Both the position numbers and the translations under genes were made by a program. 64,000 nucleotides of DNA from Bradyrhizobium erythrophlei. GTDB taxonomy: Bacteria; Pseudomonadota; Alphaproteobacteria; Rhizobiales; Xanthobacteraceae. Under the pieces are notes generated by a model. The model made no database searches. It was not told the DNA's origin and worked only from the letters and a program-made list of their open reading frames with translations. Shown here piece after piece: positions 44,826 through 54,242 of this stretch (position 1 is its first letter; each line of letters opens with the position of its first letter). Where the stretch lies: contig NZ_LT670849.1 in the NCBI RefSeq assembly GCF_900142985.1, positions 6,154,501 through 6,218,500 on the forward strand, written 5' to 3'.

Positions 44826-45692
44826 GTGCTGCAGGATCTCGCCAGCGGGCTGGCGATCGGCCTTGCTTACGCGCTGATAGCGCTCGGTCTGAGCCTGATC
44901 TTCGGCGTCCTGCGCATCATCAATTTCGCGCATGGCGAATTCTATATGCTCGGCGGTCTGATGCTCTATTCGCTGACCAGCCGCGGCTTCAGCTTCTTTC
45001 CGTCGCTGGCGGGCGCGGTGTTCGGCACCATGGTGGTGGCGATCGTGATCGACTGGTGCGTGCTGAAACCGCTTCGACGATCCGATGAGGTGACGATTGC
45101 GCTCGCGACGCTCGGGCTTTCAATTTTTCTCGCCAATGCCGCGCTGGTGATCTGGGGGCCGGTGCCGCACCAAATTCCAAGTCCGTTTTCGATGGATCCT
45201 TTGGTATTGCCGGGCGGCGTCTACCTGAGCCGGCTGGAATTGTTCGGAGCCGCTGTGACCCTCGTCATCATGGGCGCCATGCATCTGGTGTTGCAGCACA
45301 CGTCGGTCGGACGGCAGATGCGGGCGGTGGTGCAGGACCGTGATGCGGCCGCGGTCGTCGGCCTCAATGTCGATCTGATCTACCGCATGACGTTTGCTGT
45401 CGGCTGCGGGCTTGCGGCCGTCGCCGGCGGGCTGCTCGGCACGATGTTTCTTGTCTACCCGGCGATGGGCTTGCAGGCCGTCCTGAAAGCCTTCGCGGTC
45501 GTGGTGATCGGCGGCATGGGCAGCTTCTCCGGTGCAGTCGCCGGCGGATTGCTGCTTGGGCTCGCCGAGTCTATCGGCGGCGCGTGGCTGCCATCCGGCT
45601 ACAAGGACATCGTGGCCTTCATCATGATCGTGGCCGTGCTGGCCTTGCGCCCGCAGGGGCTGCTTGGCGCGAGGCAGGTGCGGATTCGATGA
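44826..45692 (+). CDS. livH: ABC transporter permease LivH
   Basis: 288 residues with a GTG start 3 bp after the livK stop. Eight or so hydrophobic segments, with the LivH signatures ALIALGLSLIFGVLRIINFAHGEF near the N-terminus and GMGSFSGAVAGGLLLGLAES near the C-terminus (residues 225-255). The stop overlaps the livM ATG. Confidence 0.92.
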   Translation: MLQDLASGLAIGLAYALIALGLSLIFGVLRIINFAHGEFYMLGGLMLYSLTSRGFSFFPSLAGAVFGTMVVAIVIDWCVLKPLRRSDEVTIALATLGLSIFLANAALVIWGPVPHQIPSPFSMDPLVLPGGVYLSRLELFGAAVTLVIMGAMHLVLQHTSVGRQMRAVVQDRDAAAVVGLNVDLIYRMTFAVGCGLAAVAGGLLGTMFLVYPAMGLQAVLKAFAVVVIGGMGSFSGAVAGGLLLGLAESIGGAWLPSGYKDIVAFIMIVAVLALRPQGLLGARQVRIR

Positions 45693-46681
45693 ACCGGCCG
45701 CTCGTGCTCGGATGCGTGGTCGCCGTCGCCGCTTTGGCGGCGGGTTGCGTACTGCCGAGCCTGATCGGACCGTATTTCATGCGGCTTGTAATTTTCTCGC
45801 TGATCTATGCGCTGCTCGCTTTGTCGCTCAATCTCACGCTCGGATTTCGTGGCGAGCTATCGCTCGGCCACCAGACCTTCTTCGGCGTCGGCGCCTATGC
45901 GGCGGCGATCCTTGCCACCACCTACGAATGGCCGTTGCTGCTGCTCTTGCCGGTAGCGGCGGCCTGCGCGGCGATCACCGCCTTTGCCATCGGGCTTGTC
46001 GCGCTTCGCATGCGCGGTCCATATTTCGCCATCGTGACGCTGAGTTTTGGCGTGATCGCGCAAATCCTTGCCGTCAATCTCGTCGATCTCACTAACGGCC
46101 CGATGGGAATTTCCGGCATCGGCGCCACGCCTTCCAGCTATCTCGGGTTCACCGTTCCCTGGCGCAGCGACATCGTCTGCTACGGGATGCTGGTGGTTCT
46201 GGTGTTCCTGTCGGGCCTCGTCACGTTTACGCTGCGCGAATCGAAATTCGGCCGCGCCTGGCGTGCGCTGCGAGATCACGAGGACCTTGCCGCCGCGATC
46301 GGCATTCCGGATTTCCGCATGGACCTGCTGGCGCTCGTCATCAGCGCGGCGATGGCGGGCGTCGCCGGTGCTGTGTACGCCTTCTACACCTCGGTGGTCG
46401 CTCCGGATGACGTGTTTTCGTTCGCGATCGTGATCGCGATGCTGATCCCGGTGGTGCTTGGCGGCCGCGGCACCATCGTCGGCCCGATCGTCGGAGCCTT
46501 CATCTATGCTTTCGCGCCCGAATATTTGCGCATCGCGCAGGACTGGCGGCTGCCGATCTTCGGGCTTTTGCTGGTGCTGCTGGTCATTCTCGCACCGGAA
46601 GGTCTTGTGGTGCTGGCGCTGCGGGCGCCCGCAAAACTGCGCGCGCGTTTCCGGCAAGGTGCGGCGGAGGCCGGGGAATGA
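45689..46681 (+). CDS. livM: ABC transporter permease LivM
   Basis: 330 residues from ATG at 45689 overlapping the livH stop (ATGA). The longer frame starting at 45584 is only a read-through of livH. SLNLTLGFRGELSLGHQTFFGVGAY and GVAGAVYAFYTS...VLGGRGTIVGPIVGAFI are LivM hallmarks. Its stop overlaps the livG start. Confidence 0.92.
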   Translation: MNRPLVLGCVVAVAALAAGCVLPSLIGPYFMRLVIFSLIYALLALSLNLTLGFRGELSLGHQTFFGVGAYAAAILATTYEWPLLLLLPVAAACAAITAFAIGLVALRMRGPYFAIVTLSFGVIAQILAVNLVDLTNGPMGISGIGATPSSYLGFTVPWRSDIVCYGMLVVLVFLSGLVTFTLRESKFGRAWRALRDHEDLAAAIGIPDFRMDLLALVISAAMAGVAGAVYAFYTSVVAPDDVFSFAIVIAMLIPVVLGGRGTIVGPIVGAFIYAFAPEYLRIAQDWRLPIFGLLLVLLVILAPEGLVVLALRAPAKLRARFRQGAAEAGE

Positions 46682-47454
46682 GCGCACCGGCCACCGCCTT
46701 GCTGAGCGTGCGCGACCTCTCTGTGCGGTTCGGAGGTCTCATCGCCGTGGGCGAGGTGACCTTCGATATCGGCGAAGGCGAGATCGTCAGTCTCATCGGA
46801 CCGAACGGCGCCGGCAAGACCACCACGATCAATGCGATCACCGGTTTTGTTAATCCGACCGCGGGCTCGGTTCGCTTCGCCGGCGGAGAGATCGTTGGAC
46901 GCCGGCCGGAACAGGTCGCTGCCGCCGGCCTGGTGCGCACCTTCCAGAACGCGGCAATGTTTGGAAGCATGACGGTTGCCGAAAATCTGGCGGCGGGACG
47001 TTTCATCACCCAGCGCACCGGCGTGTGGCAGACGCTGTTTCGAAGCCCGGCCTTTGCGCGCGAGGAGCGGGATATCGGCAAGCACGTCGATGAACTCGTC
47101 GATCTGCTCGGGCTCGGTGCCCGGCGCGCTTCGACGGCGCGCGATCTGCCGTATGGCGAGCAGCGCGTACTCGGCCTTGGCATTGCGCTGATGGCGCAGC
47201 CAAAGCTCCTTGTGCTGGACGAGCCGGCCGCCGGTCTCAGTCCGGATGAGGCGCGCGCCATGGGCCGCCTGATCCGCAAACTCCACGGGCTCGGGACCAC
47301 CGTGCTGCTGATCGAGCACAACATGTCGCTGGTGATGTCGATCTCGGACCGGGTGATCGTATTGAAGCAGGGGCGCAAACTTGCGGAAGGAGCGCCCGAA
47401 GTCGTGCGCAAGCATCCCGAAGTGGTCGAAGCCTATCTCGGAGCCGAGGCATGA
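46678..47454 (+). CDS. livG: ABC transporter ATP-binding protein LivG
   Basis: 258 residues. Walker A GPNGAGKTTTIN, LVRTFQNAAMFGSMTV Q-loop region, signature LPYGEQRVLGLGIALM, Walker B LLVLDEPAAGLSP, switch His in LIEHNMSLVM. 4-bp overlaps with livM and livF indicate tight coupling. Confidence 0.93.
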   Translation: MSAPATALLSVRDLSVRFGGLIAVGEVTFDIGEGEIVSLIGPNGAGKTTTINAITGFVNPTAGSVRFAGGEIVGRRPEQVAAAGLVRTFQNAAMFGSMTVAENLAAGRFITQRTGVWQTLFRSPAFAREERDIGKHVDELVDLLGLGARRASTARDLPYGEQRVLGLGIALMAQPKLLVLDEPAAGLSPDEARAMGRLIRKLHGLGTTVLLIEHNMSLVMSISDRVIVLKQGRKLAEGAPEVVRKHPEVVEAYLGAEA

Positions 47455-48176
47455 GGCTTCTCGACGTCGAAGGGCTCGAAGTCTCCTATGGCGCGGTGCG
47501 TGCGCTGCGTGGTGTCGACCTTTATGTCGACAGCGGCGAGATCGTCGGACTGGTCGGGGCCAATGGCGCCGGCAAATCCACTTTGTTGCGCGCGATCTCC
47601 GGCCTCGTCAAAGTGCACAGCGGCAGTGTGAGATTCTCCGGCGCAGAGCTCGGCCGCGCCGCGACGATGCGCATCGTTGCCGCCGGCATCGCGCATGTGC
47701 CTGAAGGCCGGCGCGTCTGGCCCGACATGAGCGTTGCCGAAAACTTAAAGCTTGGCGGCGTCATCGCCGGCGGCAATACCGAGGCCGAGCGGCTGGAACG
47801 CGCTTTAACCCTGTTTCCCGAATTGCGCGACCGTCTCAGGCAAAAAGCGGGGACCTTGTCCGGCGGCGAACAGCAGATGCTGGCGATCGGCCGTGGCCTG
47901 ATGAGCCGGCCAAAACTTCTGATGCTGGATGAGCCTTCGCTCGGTCTGGCGCCGGTAGTCGTGCAGCGGCTGAAGGAACTGTTTGCGACGCTGAAACGGG
48001 ACGGGCTCACCATCCTGCTCTCCGAACAGAATGCGCGGCTCGCCTTGGGCGCGACCGATCGCGCTTACGTGCTGGCGGAGGGACGCATTTTGACCAGCGG
48101 CACCCCGCACGATCTTCTCGAAAACGCGGATCTGATCTCGGCCTATCTCGGCGAAAGCACCGAGCCGGCGGGTTGA
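47451..48176 (+). CDS. livF: ABC transporter ATP-binding protein LivF
   Basis: 241 residues. Walker A GANGAGKSTLLRAISGL, HVPEGRRVWPDMSVAENL, signature LSGGEQQMLAIGRGLM, Walker B LLMLDEPSLGLAP, and SEQNARLAL (Gln replaces the usual switch His, as in LivF). The last transporter gene; RidA follows after 37 bp. Confidence 0.93.
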   Translation: MRLLDVEGLEVSYGAVRALRGVDLYVDSGEIVGLVGANGAGKSTLLRAISGLVKVHSGSVRFSGAELGRAATMRIVAAGIAHVPEGRRVWPDMSVAENLKLGGVIAGGNTEAERLERALTLFPELRDRLRQKAGTLSGGEQQMLAIGRGLMSRPKLLMLDEPSLGLAPVVVQRLKELFATLKRDGLTILLSEQNARLALGATDRAYVLAEGRILTSGTPHDLLENADLISAYLGESTEPAG

Positions 48177-48213
48177 GCGGATTCTTCTTCGAATAACCAG
48201 GGAGGAAAACGTC

Positions 48214-48708
48214 ATGGCCACGGAAGGAAACGCGAAAACATCCGCATCGCCGTCGGCGCGTCTGGCGCAGATGGGACTGACGCTGCCCTCGGCGGCGCAG
48301 CCTTCGTTCAACTATGTGCCGGTCGCGGTCGAGCGGGGCATCGCCTATGTCAGCGGCCAATTGCCCAAGGTCAACGGCGAAGTCCGCCTTCAGGGCCGGC
48401 TGGGCGAGGGCATTTCGATGGAACAGGGCAAGGAAGCGGCGCGAATTTGCGGCATCCAGGGACTGGCGTGCCTTGCCGAAGCGCTCGGCTCGATCGATCG
48501 GGTCGCGCGCATCCTGCGCGTCTCCGGCTTTGTGTCGAGTGCGCCCGGCTTTTTCCATCAGCCCGCGGTGATCGATGCCGTCAGCGAGCTGATGGTTGAA
48601 GTGTTCGGCGAGGCCGGCCGTCACGCCCGCTCCGCGATCGGTGTGGCCGCATTGCCGCGAAACGCGCCGGTCGAGGTCGAACTGATCGCGTCCGTCCACG
48701 AAGATTAA
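48214..48708 (+). CDS. RidA/YjgF-family enamine/imine deaminase (Rid2-like)
   Basis: 164 residues. The YjgF fold reads NYVPVAVERGIAYVSGQLPKVNGE, KEAARICGIQGLACLAEALGSIDRVARILRVSGFVSS and ends RSAIGVAALPRNAPVEVELIASV. The final Arg of the archetypal RidA site lies in HARSAIG. It carries an N-terminal extension of about 30 residues. RidA removes reactive enamine/imine intermediates or deaminates small amides, so in this operon it suggests that the imported compound is a nitrogen compound. Confidence 0.88.
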   Translation: MATEGNAKTSASPSARLAQMGLTLPSAAQPSFNYVPVAVERGIAYVSGQLPKVNGEVRLQGRLGEGISMEQGKEAARICGIQGLACLAEALGSIDRVARILRVSGFVSSAPGFFHQPAVIDAVSELMVEVFGEAGRHARSAIGVAALPRNAPVEVELIASVHED

Positions 48709-48756
48709 CCGCCACGTTTCATCCAGACCATCGCCACTCCAACCAACGAGCATGAA

Positions 48757-49422
48757 ATGGCCCAAACAAGTTTTTGCCTGCGCATCTATCACGATCACCT
48801 GACCGAAGGCGCTGAGGCGACACTGCCGAAAGCCCGCCGCGTCATCTATTGCGTTTCGGGGCAGGCGAGCTTGTCGGCTCCAGGCAAAACCCAGACGATC
48901 ATCGGCGATCAGGCGTTTTTCTCCGACGGCGAATGCACGGTGCGCGGGGACGGCGAGGGCGCACGGTTATGGCGTTGGGAACTCGTCGCGATGAGCGAGC
49001 CGCGCGGAGAAATTCACGCCAAGGGGATCAAGAGTTTCGATGCCGGCAATTACGAGATCGAGCTCGACACCTCGATCAAGCGGCTGATGCGGCTTGATCG
49101 CGTGAGTTTCCCGCTCGGCGGCGAAGCGCTCACGCATATCCACGCGGCGCCCGGCGTGCGCTGTCAGCTCATGGGAAATCTTAGGGTTGATTCTGTGGGA
49201 CATCGCACTCGGTTTTGGCCCGGCGACAGCTGGGTCGAGCATGGTCCCGACCAAGTCTATGCGAAGGCATCCGAGAAGGAGCTGTCGGCCTTCGTGCGCG
49301 TCATGATCGTGCCAGAGGAATACAAGGGACGCTCGACCATTACCTACGTCCGCCCCGAGGACAAGGACAAGCCGAAGTCGCAGAGCTACACGCGCTATCT
49401 CGAGGAACCGATCACGCTTTGA
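48757..49422 (+). CDS. Cupin-like protein
   Basis: 221 residues with cupin-type strands in two halves: RVIYCVSGQASLSAPGKTQTIIGDQAFFSDGEC (N-half, residues 29-60), then ALTHIHAAPGVRCQLMGNLRVD and FWPGDSWVEHGPDQVYAKAS (C-half). The His pair in THIHAAPG and a later His in VEHGPD could bind metal. No signal peptide. 48 bp after RidA, likely part of the same operon. Could be a small-molecule binder, isomerase or dioxygenase; unresolved. Confidence 0.7.
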   Translation: MAQTSFCLRIYHDHLTEGAEATLPKARRVIYCVSGQASLSAPGKTQTIIGDQAFFSDGECTVRGDGEGARLWRWELVAMSEPRGEIHAKGIKSFDAGNYEIELDTSIKRLMRLDRVSFPLGGEALTHIHAAPGVRCQLMGNLRVDSVGHRTRFWPGDSWVEHGPDQVYAKASEKELSAFVRVMIVPEEYKGRSTITYVRPEDKDKPKSQSYTRYLEEPITL

Positions 49423-49567
49423 GATAGGTCTTATTTTAGCAATCTGTTCCTTTCGCTTCAGCGCAGCTGGAACTTGAGGGAACAAGGGAACGAACGGCTC
49501 TGGCCGGCGATTGTTTGTCACCCGAGTGATCGGGTTCATCTTCATGCAAGTGAAGGGAGTAATCCTG

Positions 49568-49945
49568 ATGAGACTGACAACGCTGGCCTTGGGCCTTACG
49601 GCGGCGTGCCTCGCCACGGCGGCTTCGGCCCAAACGGTTAACCTGACGGGCACCTATCGGTGCATCCAGATGTGCCGGGACGGCGCGATCGGCGCACCCA
49701 CCTTCGTCACGCAGAACGGCGATGCCGTGAATCTGACGACGGAAACCGGCGAATCCTATCGCGCCTGGCCGGACTGGAACGCACCCGCCAGCCGGCTCTG
49801 GATCGAGGCGAGGGGCGAAAGCGCTGTCTATTCGCCCGATGGCATGCGCATCCAGTTTGACGACGGTCGCGTCTGGCAGCGTGTGATCGGGCCGCCGGTC
49901 GGTGTGACGGTCGGGCGCGCGCCCGTCGTCTATTACGGCAGGTAG
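49568..49945 (+). CDS. Small exported hypothetical protein
   Basis: 125 residues from ATG at 49568, which has GGGAG 10 nt upstream; an upstream in-frame start at 49511 is unlikely. Signal peptide MRLTTLALGLTAACLATAAS ends at ASAQ. Mature part VNLTGTYRCIQMCRDGAIG has two Cys (possible disulfide) and later WPDWNAPASRLWIEARGE and GRAPVVYYGR. It looks like a conserved Bradyrhizobium periplasmic protein; function unknown. Confidence 0.7.
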   Translation: MRLTTLALGLTAACLATAASAQTVNLTGTYRCIQMCRDGAIGAPTFVTQNGDAVNLTTETGESYRAWPDWNAPASRLWIEARGESAVYSPDGMRIQFDDGRVWQRVIGPPVGVTVGRAPVVYYGR

Positions 49946-50280
49946 CTTAAGCTGGCATCGAGGCTGGGCATGGCGCGGCAAAGTCGTGCTGTGTCCAGCT
50001 TTGACCCATGCCGCAAAGCCGTTGAATCCCCGGCCTTTATTTACTGTCCTTGCCGGATCGGTCAGACCGGCTGCCTTGACCTTTAGCCCCTTCCGCAGTA
50101 CATAGCCGCCACCTGCTGTCGGCCCGTTAACCGCGGATATCCGGCGCGGCTTTGAAATCCCCGAACAATCGAGCCCGCGTGCCGGCTCAACCTTCAAGAG
50201 AGGGCTGGGCGCGATAGGTCTGTTCGGATTCTTGCGTTTAACATTTTGGTTCGTCTGACGACGGATACGGATATCTGACG
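49946..50280. other. Gap upstream of secE
   Basis: 335 bp without a supported gene. It should contain the promoter of the secE-nusG operon; TTGCGTTTAACATTTTGG near 50233-50250 is an AT-richer candidate, but no confident -35/-10 pair is visible. Confidence 0.4.
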
Positions 50281-50472
50281 ATGGCGACAAGCCCGTTCAA
50301 GTTCTTGCAGGAGGTGCGCTCGGAGACCGCCAAGGTCACCTGGCCGACCCGCCGCGAAACCATGATCACCACCGCAATGGTGTTCGTGATGGTCGCGCTC
50401 GCCTCGATCTTCTTCTTCTTCGCCGATCAGATCATCCGATATGTGATCACGCTGCTCCTGGGCATCCACTGA
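50281..50472 (+). CDS. secE: Preprotein translocase subunit SecE
   Basis: 63 residues, the short single-helix SecE of alphaproteobacteria: FLQEVRSETAKVTWPTRRET is the conserved amphipathic domain, then one helix (TTAMVFVMVALASIFFFFADQII). It clamps SecY in the Sec channel. Its TGA overlaps the nusG ATG (TGATG). Confidence 0.95.
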   Translation: MATSPFKFLQEVRSETAKVTWPTRRETMITTAMVFVMVALASIFFFFADQIIRYVITLLLGIH

Positions 50473-51029
50473 TGGCAAGCACCGCAACACAACTCATGGA
50501 TAAGCGCTGGTACATCGTCCACGCCTATTCCAATTTCGAAAAGAAGGTCGCCGAGTCGATCCGCGAGCAGGCCAAGCAGCGCGGGCTCGAGGAATTGTTC
50601 GAACAGGTGCTGGTGCCGATCGAGAAGGTCACGGAAGTACGCCGCGGCCGCAAGATCGATGCGGAACGGAAGTTTTTCCCGGGCTATGTCCTGGTCAAAA
50701 TGAAGCTGACCGACGAGGCGTTTCATCTGATCAAGAATACCCCGAAGGTGACGGGCTTCCTCGGCGCTGAAAACAAGCCGATGCCGATTTCGGAAACCGA
50801 AGCGATGCGCATCCTGCACCAGGTGCAGGAAGGCGTGGAACGCCCGAAGGCGTCGGTGTCTTTCGAGATCGGCGAGAACGTGCGCGTGGCGGATGGTCCG
50901 TTCGCCTCGTTCTCCGGCGTCATCGAGGAAATCGACGAGGCGCGTTCGCGTGTGAAGGTCGCGGTGTCGATCTTCGGCCGCGCCACGCCGGTCGAACTGG
51001 AATTCGGTCAGGTCGAAAAGGTGGCCTGA
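50472..51029 (+). CDS. nusG: Transcription termination/antitermination protein NusG
   Basis: 185 residues. NGN domain: RWYIVHAYSNFEKKVAESI, KKFFPGYVLVKMKL and TPKVTGFLG. C-terminal KOW domain: FEIGENVRVADGPFASFSGVIEEID...KVAVSIFGRATPVELEFGQVEK. It binds RNA polymerase and Rho or NusE. Confidence 0.97.
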   Translation: MASTATQLMDKRWYIVHAYSNFEKKVAESIREQAKQRGLEELFEQVLVPIEKVTEVRRGRKIDAERKFFPGYVLVKMKLTDEAFHLIKNTPKVTGFLGAENKPMPISETEAMRILHQVQEGVERPKASVSFEIGENVRVADGPFASFSGVIEEIDEARSRVKVAVSIFGRATPVELEFGQVEKVA

Positions 51030-51159
51030 TTGGACCTGGAGGCGGCAACGTCTCCATTGAAGAGGACGTGGGAGGAGAGGGCGGTTGCCAGCCGCACCTG
51101 AACCGCACCACGAACCTGAAACCGCCGGTCTTTCGAGGTCGGCACAACAGGAGTGAGAA
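51030..51159 (+). promoter_or_regulatory. rplK leader with potential L1-binding structure
   Basis: 130-nt gap with ACGTC/GACGT (51049/51065 region) nested in GGCAAC/GTTGCC repeats, which could fold into a hairpin in the place where L1 autogenously represses the L11 operon. Fold seen by eye only. Confidence 0.4.
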
Positions 51160-51588
51160 ATGGCAAAGAAAGTGACCGGATACCTGAAATTGCAGGTGCC
51201 GGCCGGAGCGGCCAATCCGTCGCCTCCGATCGGTCCCGCGCTTGGTCAGCGCGGTCTCAACATCATGGAATTCTGCAAGGCGTTCAACGCGCAGACGCAG
51301 AAGGAAGAAAAGAACACCCCGATCCCGGTGATCATCACCATTTACGCGGACCGTTCCTTCACCTTCGAGATGAAGACGCCGCCGATGTCCTTCTTCCTCA
51401 AGAAGGCCGCCAAGATCGAGTCCGGCTCGAAAGCGCCGGGCCGCGACAAGGCCGGCAAGGTGACCAAAGCGCAAGTGCGCGAGATCGCCGAGAAGAAGAT
51501 GAAGGATCTCAATTGCGACACCATCGAATCGGCCATGAAGATGGTCGAGGGCTCGGCCCGCTCGATGGGTCTGGAAGTTGCGGGGTAA
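51160..51588 (+). CDS. rplK: 50S ribosomal protein L11
   Basis: 142 residues. N-terminal [37 protein letters not shown] and C-terminal RNA-binding domain (residues 76-140; [22 protein letters not shown]). Binds the 23S GTPase-associated centre and is needed for the RelA response. Confidence 0.98.
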   Translation: MAKKVTGYLKLQVPAGAANPSPPIGPALGQRGLNIMEFCKAFNAQTQKEEKNTPIPVIITIYADRSFTFEMKTPPMSFFLKKAAKIESGSKAPGRDKAGKVTKAQVREIAEKKMKDLNCDTIESAMKMVEGSARSMGLEVAG

Positions 51589-51594
51589 TCGGCG

Positions 51595-52287
<693 letters not shown>

Positions 52288-52310
52288 ACATTTTAAATGG
52301 CGGATCGAGA

Positions 52311-52346
52311 AAAAGAGCGGGATCGGGCAACCGGTTCCGCTCTTTT
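52311..52346 (+). terminator. Rho-independent terminator ending the L11-L1 operon
   Basis: Arms AAAAGAGCGG (52311-52320) and CCGCTCTTTT (52337-52346), an inner partial pairing and a T-run. It ends the secE-nusG-rplK-rplA unit before the inserted genes, so rplJL-rpoBC need their own promoter. It also rules out the TTG at 52346 as a start. Confidence 0.85.
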
Positions 52347-52375
52347 TGCTTGGTGGATTTGGAGAGGATGAGCAG

Positions 52376-53323
52376 ATGCCCGAAAAGGTATTGATCTATT
52401 CGAAATTCCCCAAGGCGCTGATGGTGCGGATCGGGCAGCGCTTCGAGCTGTTGGACGCAGCCGGCAAGCCGCCGCTCGAGGTCTTCGCGAAGGAGGAGCT
52501 TTCCTCCGTTCGCGCCATGATCACCGCCGGTGGCACGCAGTTGCCCGGCAGCGTCATGGACACGCTGCCTTCGTTGCGCGCGATCATCTGCTACGGCACC
52601 GGCTATGACGGTGTCGATCTGGTCGCAGCGAAGGAGCGCAACATCGCCGTTGGCAACAGTCCGGGCGCGAACGCCGCAAGCGTCGCCGATCTCGCCGTCA
52701 CGCTGATGCTTGCCGCGACCCGGCGGATTCTTCCCGCAGACGAATTCGTCCGCAACGGCAACTGGGCGGCGGGCAAGCCGTCGCCGCTGTTGCGCGCGCT
52801 GTCCGGCAATCCCGGCCGCCGCATCGGTGTTTACGGCATGGGCGAGATCGGCCGCAAGATCGCAGGCCGCGTCGCGGCGTTCGAAACCGAAGTCGGCTAT
52901 TTCAGCCGCACCCGCTACGACCTGCCGTATCGTTACTTCGAGAGTCTGGAAGCGCTCAGCGAATGGTGCGGCGTGCTGATGATCGCGGTGCGTGCCGGCG
53001 CGGAGACGCATCGCGTCGTCGATGCGAACATCCTGCAAAAGCTCGGCAGCGAAGGTTACGTCGTCAATATCTCCCGCGGCTCGGTCATCGACGAGGCGGC
53101 CTTGATTGCGGCTTTGCAGAACAACACGATCGCCGGCGCCGGCCTTGACGTGTTCGAGAAGGAACCGCATCCGCCCGGCGCGCTGACCGCGTTTCCGAAC
53201 GTGGTGCTGACCCCGCATATCGGCGGGCATACGCAGGACGCGCACGCCGCGATGCAGGACTGCGTGGTCGCCAATCTCGACGCGTTCTTTGCCGGTCAGC
53301 CGCTGGCCTATCCGGTGCGCTAA
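52376..53323 (+). CDS. D-isomer-specific 2-hydroxyacid dehydrogenase
   Basis: 315 residues from ATG at 52376. NAD motif GVYGMGEIGRKIAG; catalytic Arg in MIAVRAGAETH, Glu in FEKEPHPPG and His in LTPHIGGHT. ICYGTGYDGVDL and NSPGANAASVADLAV are typical of GRHPR-like glyoxylate/hydroxypyruvate or keto-acid reductases. Substrate unknown. Convergent with the ECF sigma gene (13 bp). Confidence 0.9.
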   Translation: MPEKVLIYSKFPKALMVRIGQRFELLDAAGKPPLEVFAKEELSSVRAMITAGGTQLPGSVMDTLPSLRAIICYGTGYDGVDLVAAKERNIAVGNSPGANAASVADLAVTLMLAATRRILPADEFVRNGNWAAGKPSPLLRALSGNPGRRIGVYGMGEIGRKIAGRVAAFETEVGYFSRTRYDLPYRYFESLEALSEWCGVLMIAVRAGAETHRVVDANILQKLGSEGYVVNISRGSVIDEAALIAALQNNTIAGAGLDVFEKEPHPPGALTAFPNVVLTPHIGGHTQDAHAAMQDCVVANLDAFFAGQPLAYPVR

Positions 53324-53336
53324 CTCCGCCAGAGAC

Positions 53337-54242
53337 CTAGTGGGGCAACGAGCTAGCTGCGTAACGAAGCTTGTCGGGATTGCGCACCAGATAGACCGCC
53401 GCGATCTTCTCGCCGTCGATGCTGACACTCAAGGTGTGATCGAGTTCACCGTCGAGATAGAGCAGCGCGCCGATGCTGCCGTTGATCATCGCGGGCTCGA
53501 TGCGGATGTCGCGGTGCGCATTCTTGCCGGCCACGCCAATGAAGAAACGTGCGATCTTGTCGGCGCCGTAGAGGGGATTGAGCGCGGCCGATTTGCGCCC
53601 GCCGCCATCGGTCACGGCGACCGCATCTTCGCGCAGCAGGCCGGTCAGCCGCGACAGGTCGCCGCTGGCCACGGCTTCCACAAAGGCCTTCAACAGATGT
53701 TCATGGCTGTCTGGTGCTGCGGCAGGCAGCGGCCGCTCGTCGCGCACCGCGCGGCGGGCCCGTGTCGCCAGTTGCCGGCAGGCCGGTTCGCTGCGGTCGA
53801 TCATGGCGGCGATCTCGGAGAACGGAACCTCGAAGACGTCGTGCAGCAGGAAGGCGGCGCGCTCCTGCGGCGACAGCCGGTCGAGCGCGAGCAGCAGCGC
53901 GAAAGAAAGGTCGTCGGCGAGTTCGGTCGCTGCATCCGTCGCGAGGCCGTCGGTGTCGAAGACCGGTTCCGGAAGCCAGGGGCCGACATAGATTTCGCGT
54001 TGGGCCTTGGCGCTTTTGAGCCGGTCGAGACAGAGCCGTGTCACGACCGTGACGAGAAAGGCCTCCGGATTGCGCACGTCATCGGCGTCCGCGAAACGAA
54101 GATAGGCATCCTGCACCACGTCCTCGGCATCGCTCCGGCTGCCGAGCATGCGATAGGCAAGCCCTAGCAGCCGGCGCCGGTACGGCGCAATCGGATCGCC
54201 TTCATGCGGCTTGCTTGACGACATCGATCTGTTTTCCGTCAA
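53337..54242 (-). CDS. ECF41-type RNA polymerase sigma factor (SigJ-like)
   Basis: 301 residues. Region 2 (GLAYRMLGSRSDAEDVVQDAYLRF) and region 4 (LSPQERAAFLLHDVFEVPFSEIA...RQLATRARRAV) are followed by a SnoaL-like C-terminal domain that regulates activity in this group. Group 41 hallmarks are present: WLPEPV in the linker, DGGGR (residues 212-216) and NPDKL near the C-terminus. There is no anti-sigma gene, as expected for ECF41. An ATG at 54224 is an alternative start. It overlaps the end of the CMD gene, so all three minus-strand genes form one operon read from a matching promoter at 55136-55162. Confidence 0.92.
   Translation of the reverse strand: MTENRSMSSSKPHEGDPIAPYRRRLLGLAYRMLGSRSDAEDVVQDAYLRFADADDVRNPEAFLVTVVTRLCLDRLKSAKAQREIYVGPWLPEPVFDTDGLATDAATELADDLSFALLLALDRLSPQERAAFLLHDVFEVPFSEIAAMIDRSEPACRQLATRARRAVRDERPLPAAAPDSHEHLLKAFVEAVASGDLSRLTGLLREDAVAVTDGGGRKSAALNPLYGADKIARFFIGVAGKNAHRDIRIEPAMINGSIGALLYLDGELDHTLSVSIDGEKIAAVYLVRNPDKLRYAASSLPH

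Noticed and set aside
45584..46681. LivM start at 45584
   Set aside because: The extra 35 codons lie inside livH and are Arg/Gly-rich; ATGA overlap at 45689 with LivM's N-terminus is the better start.
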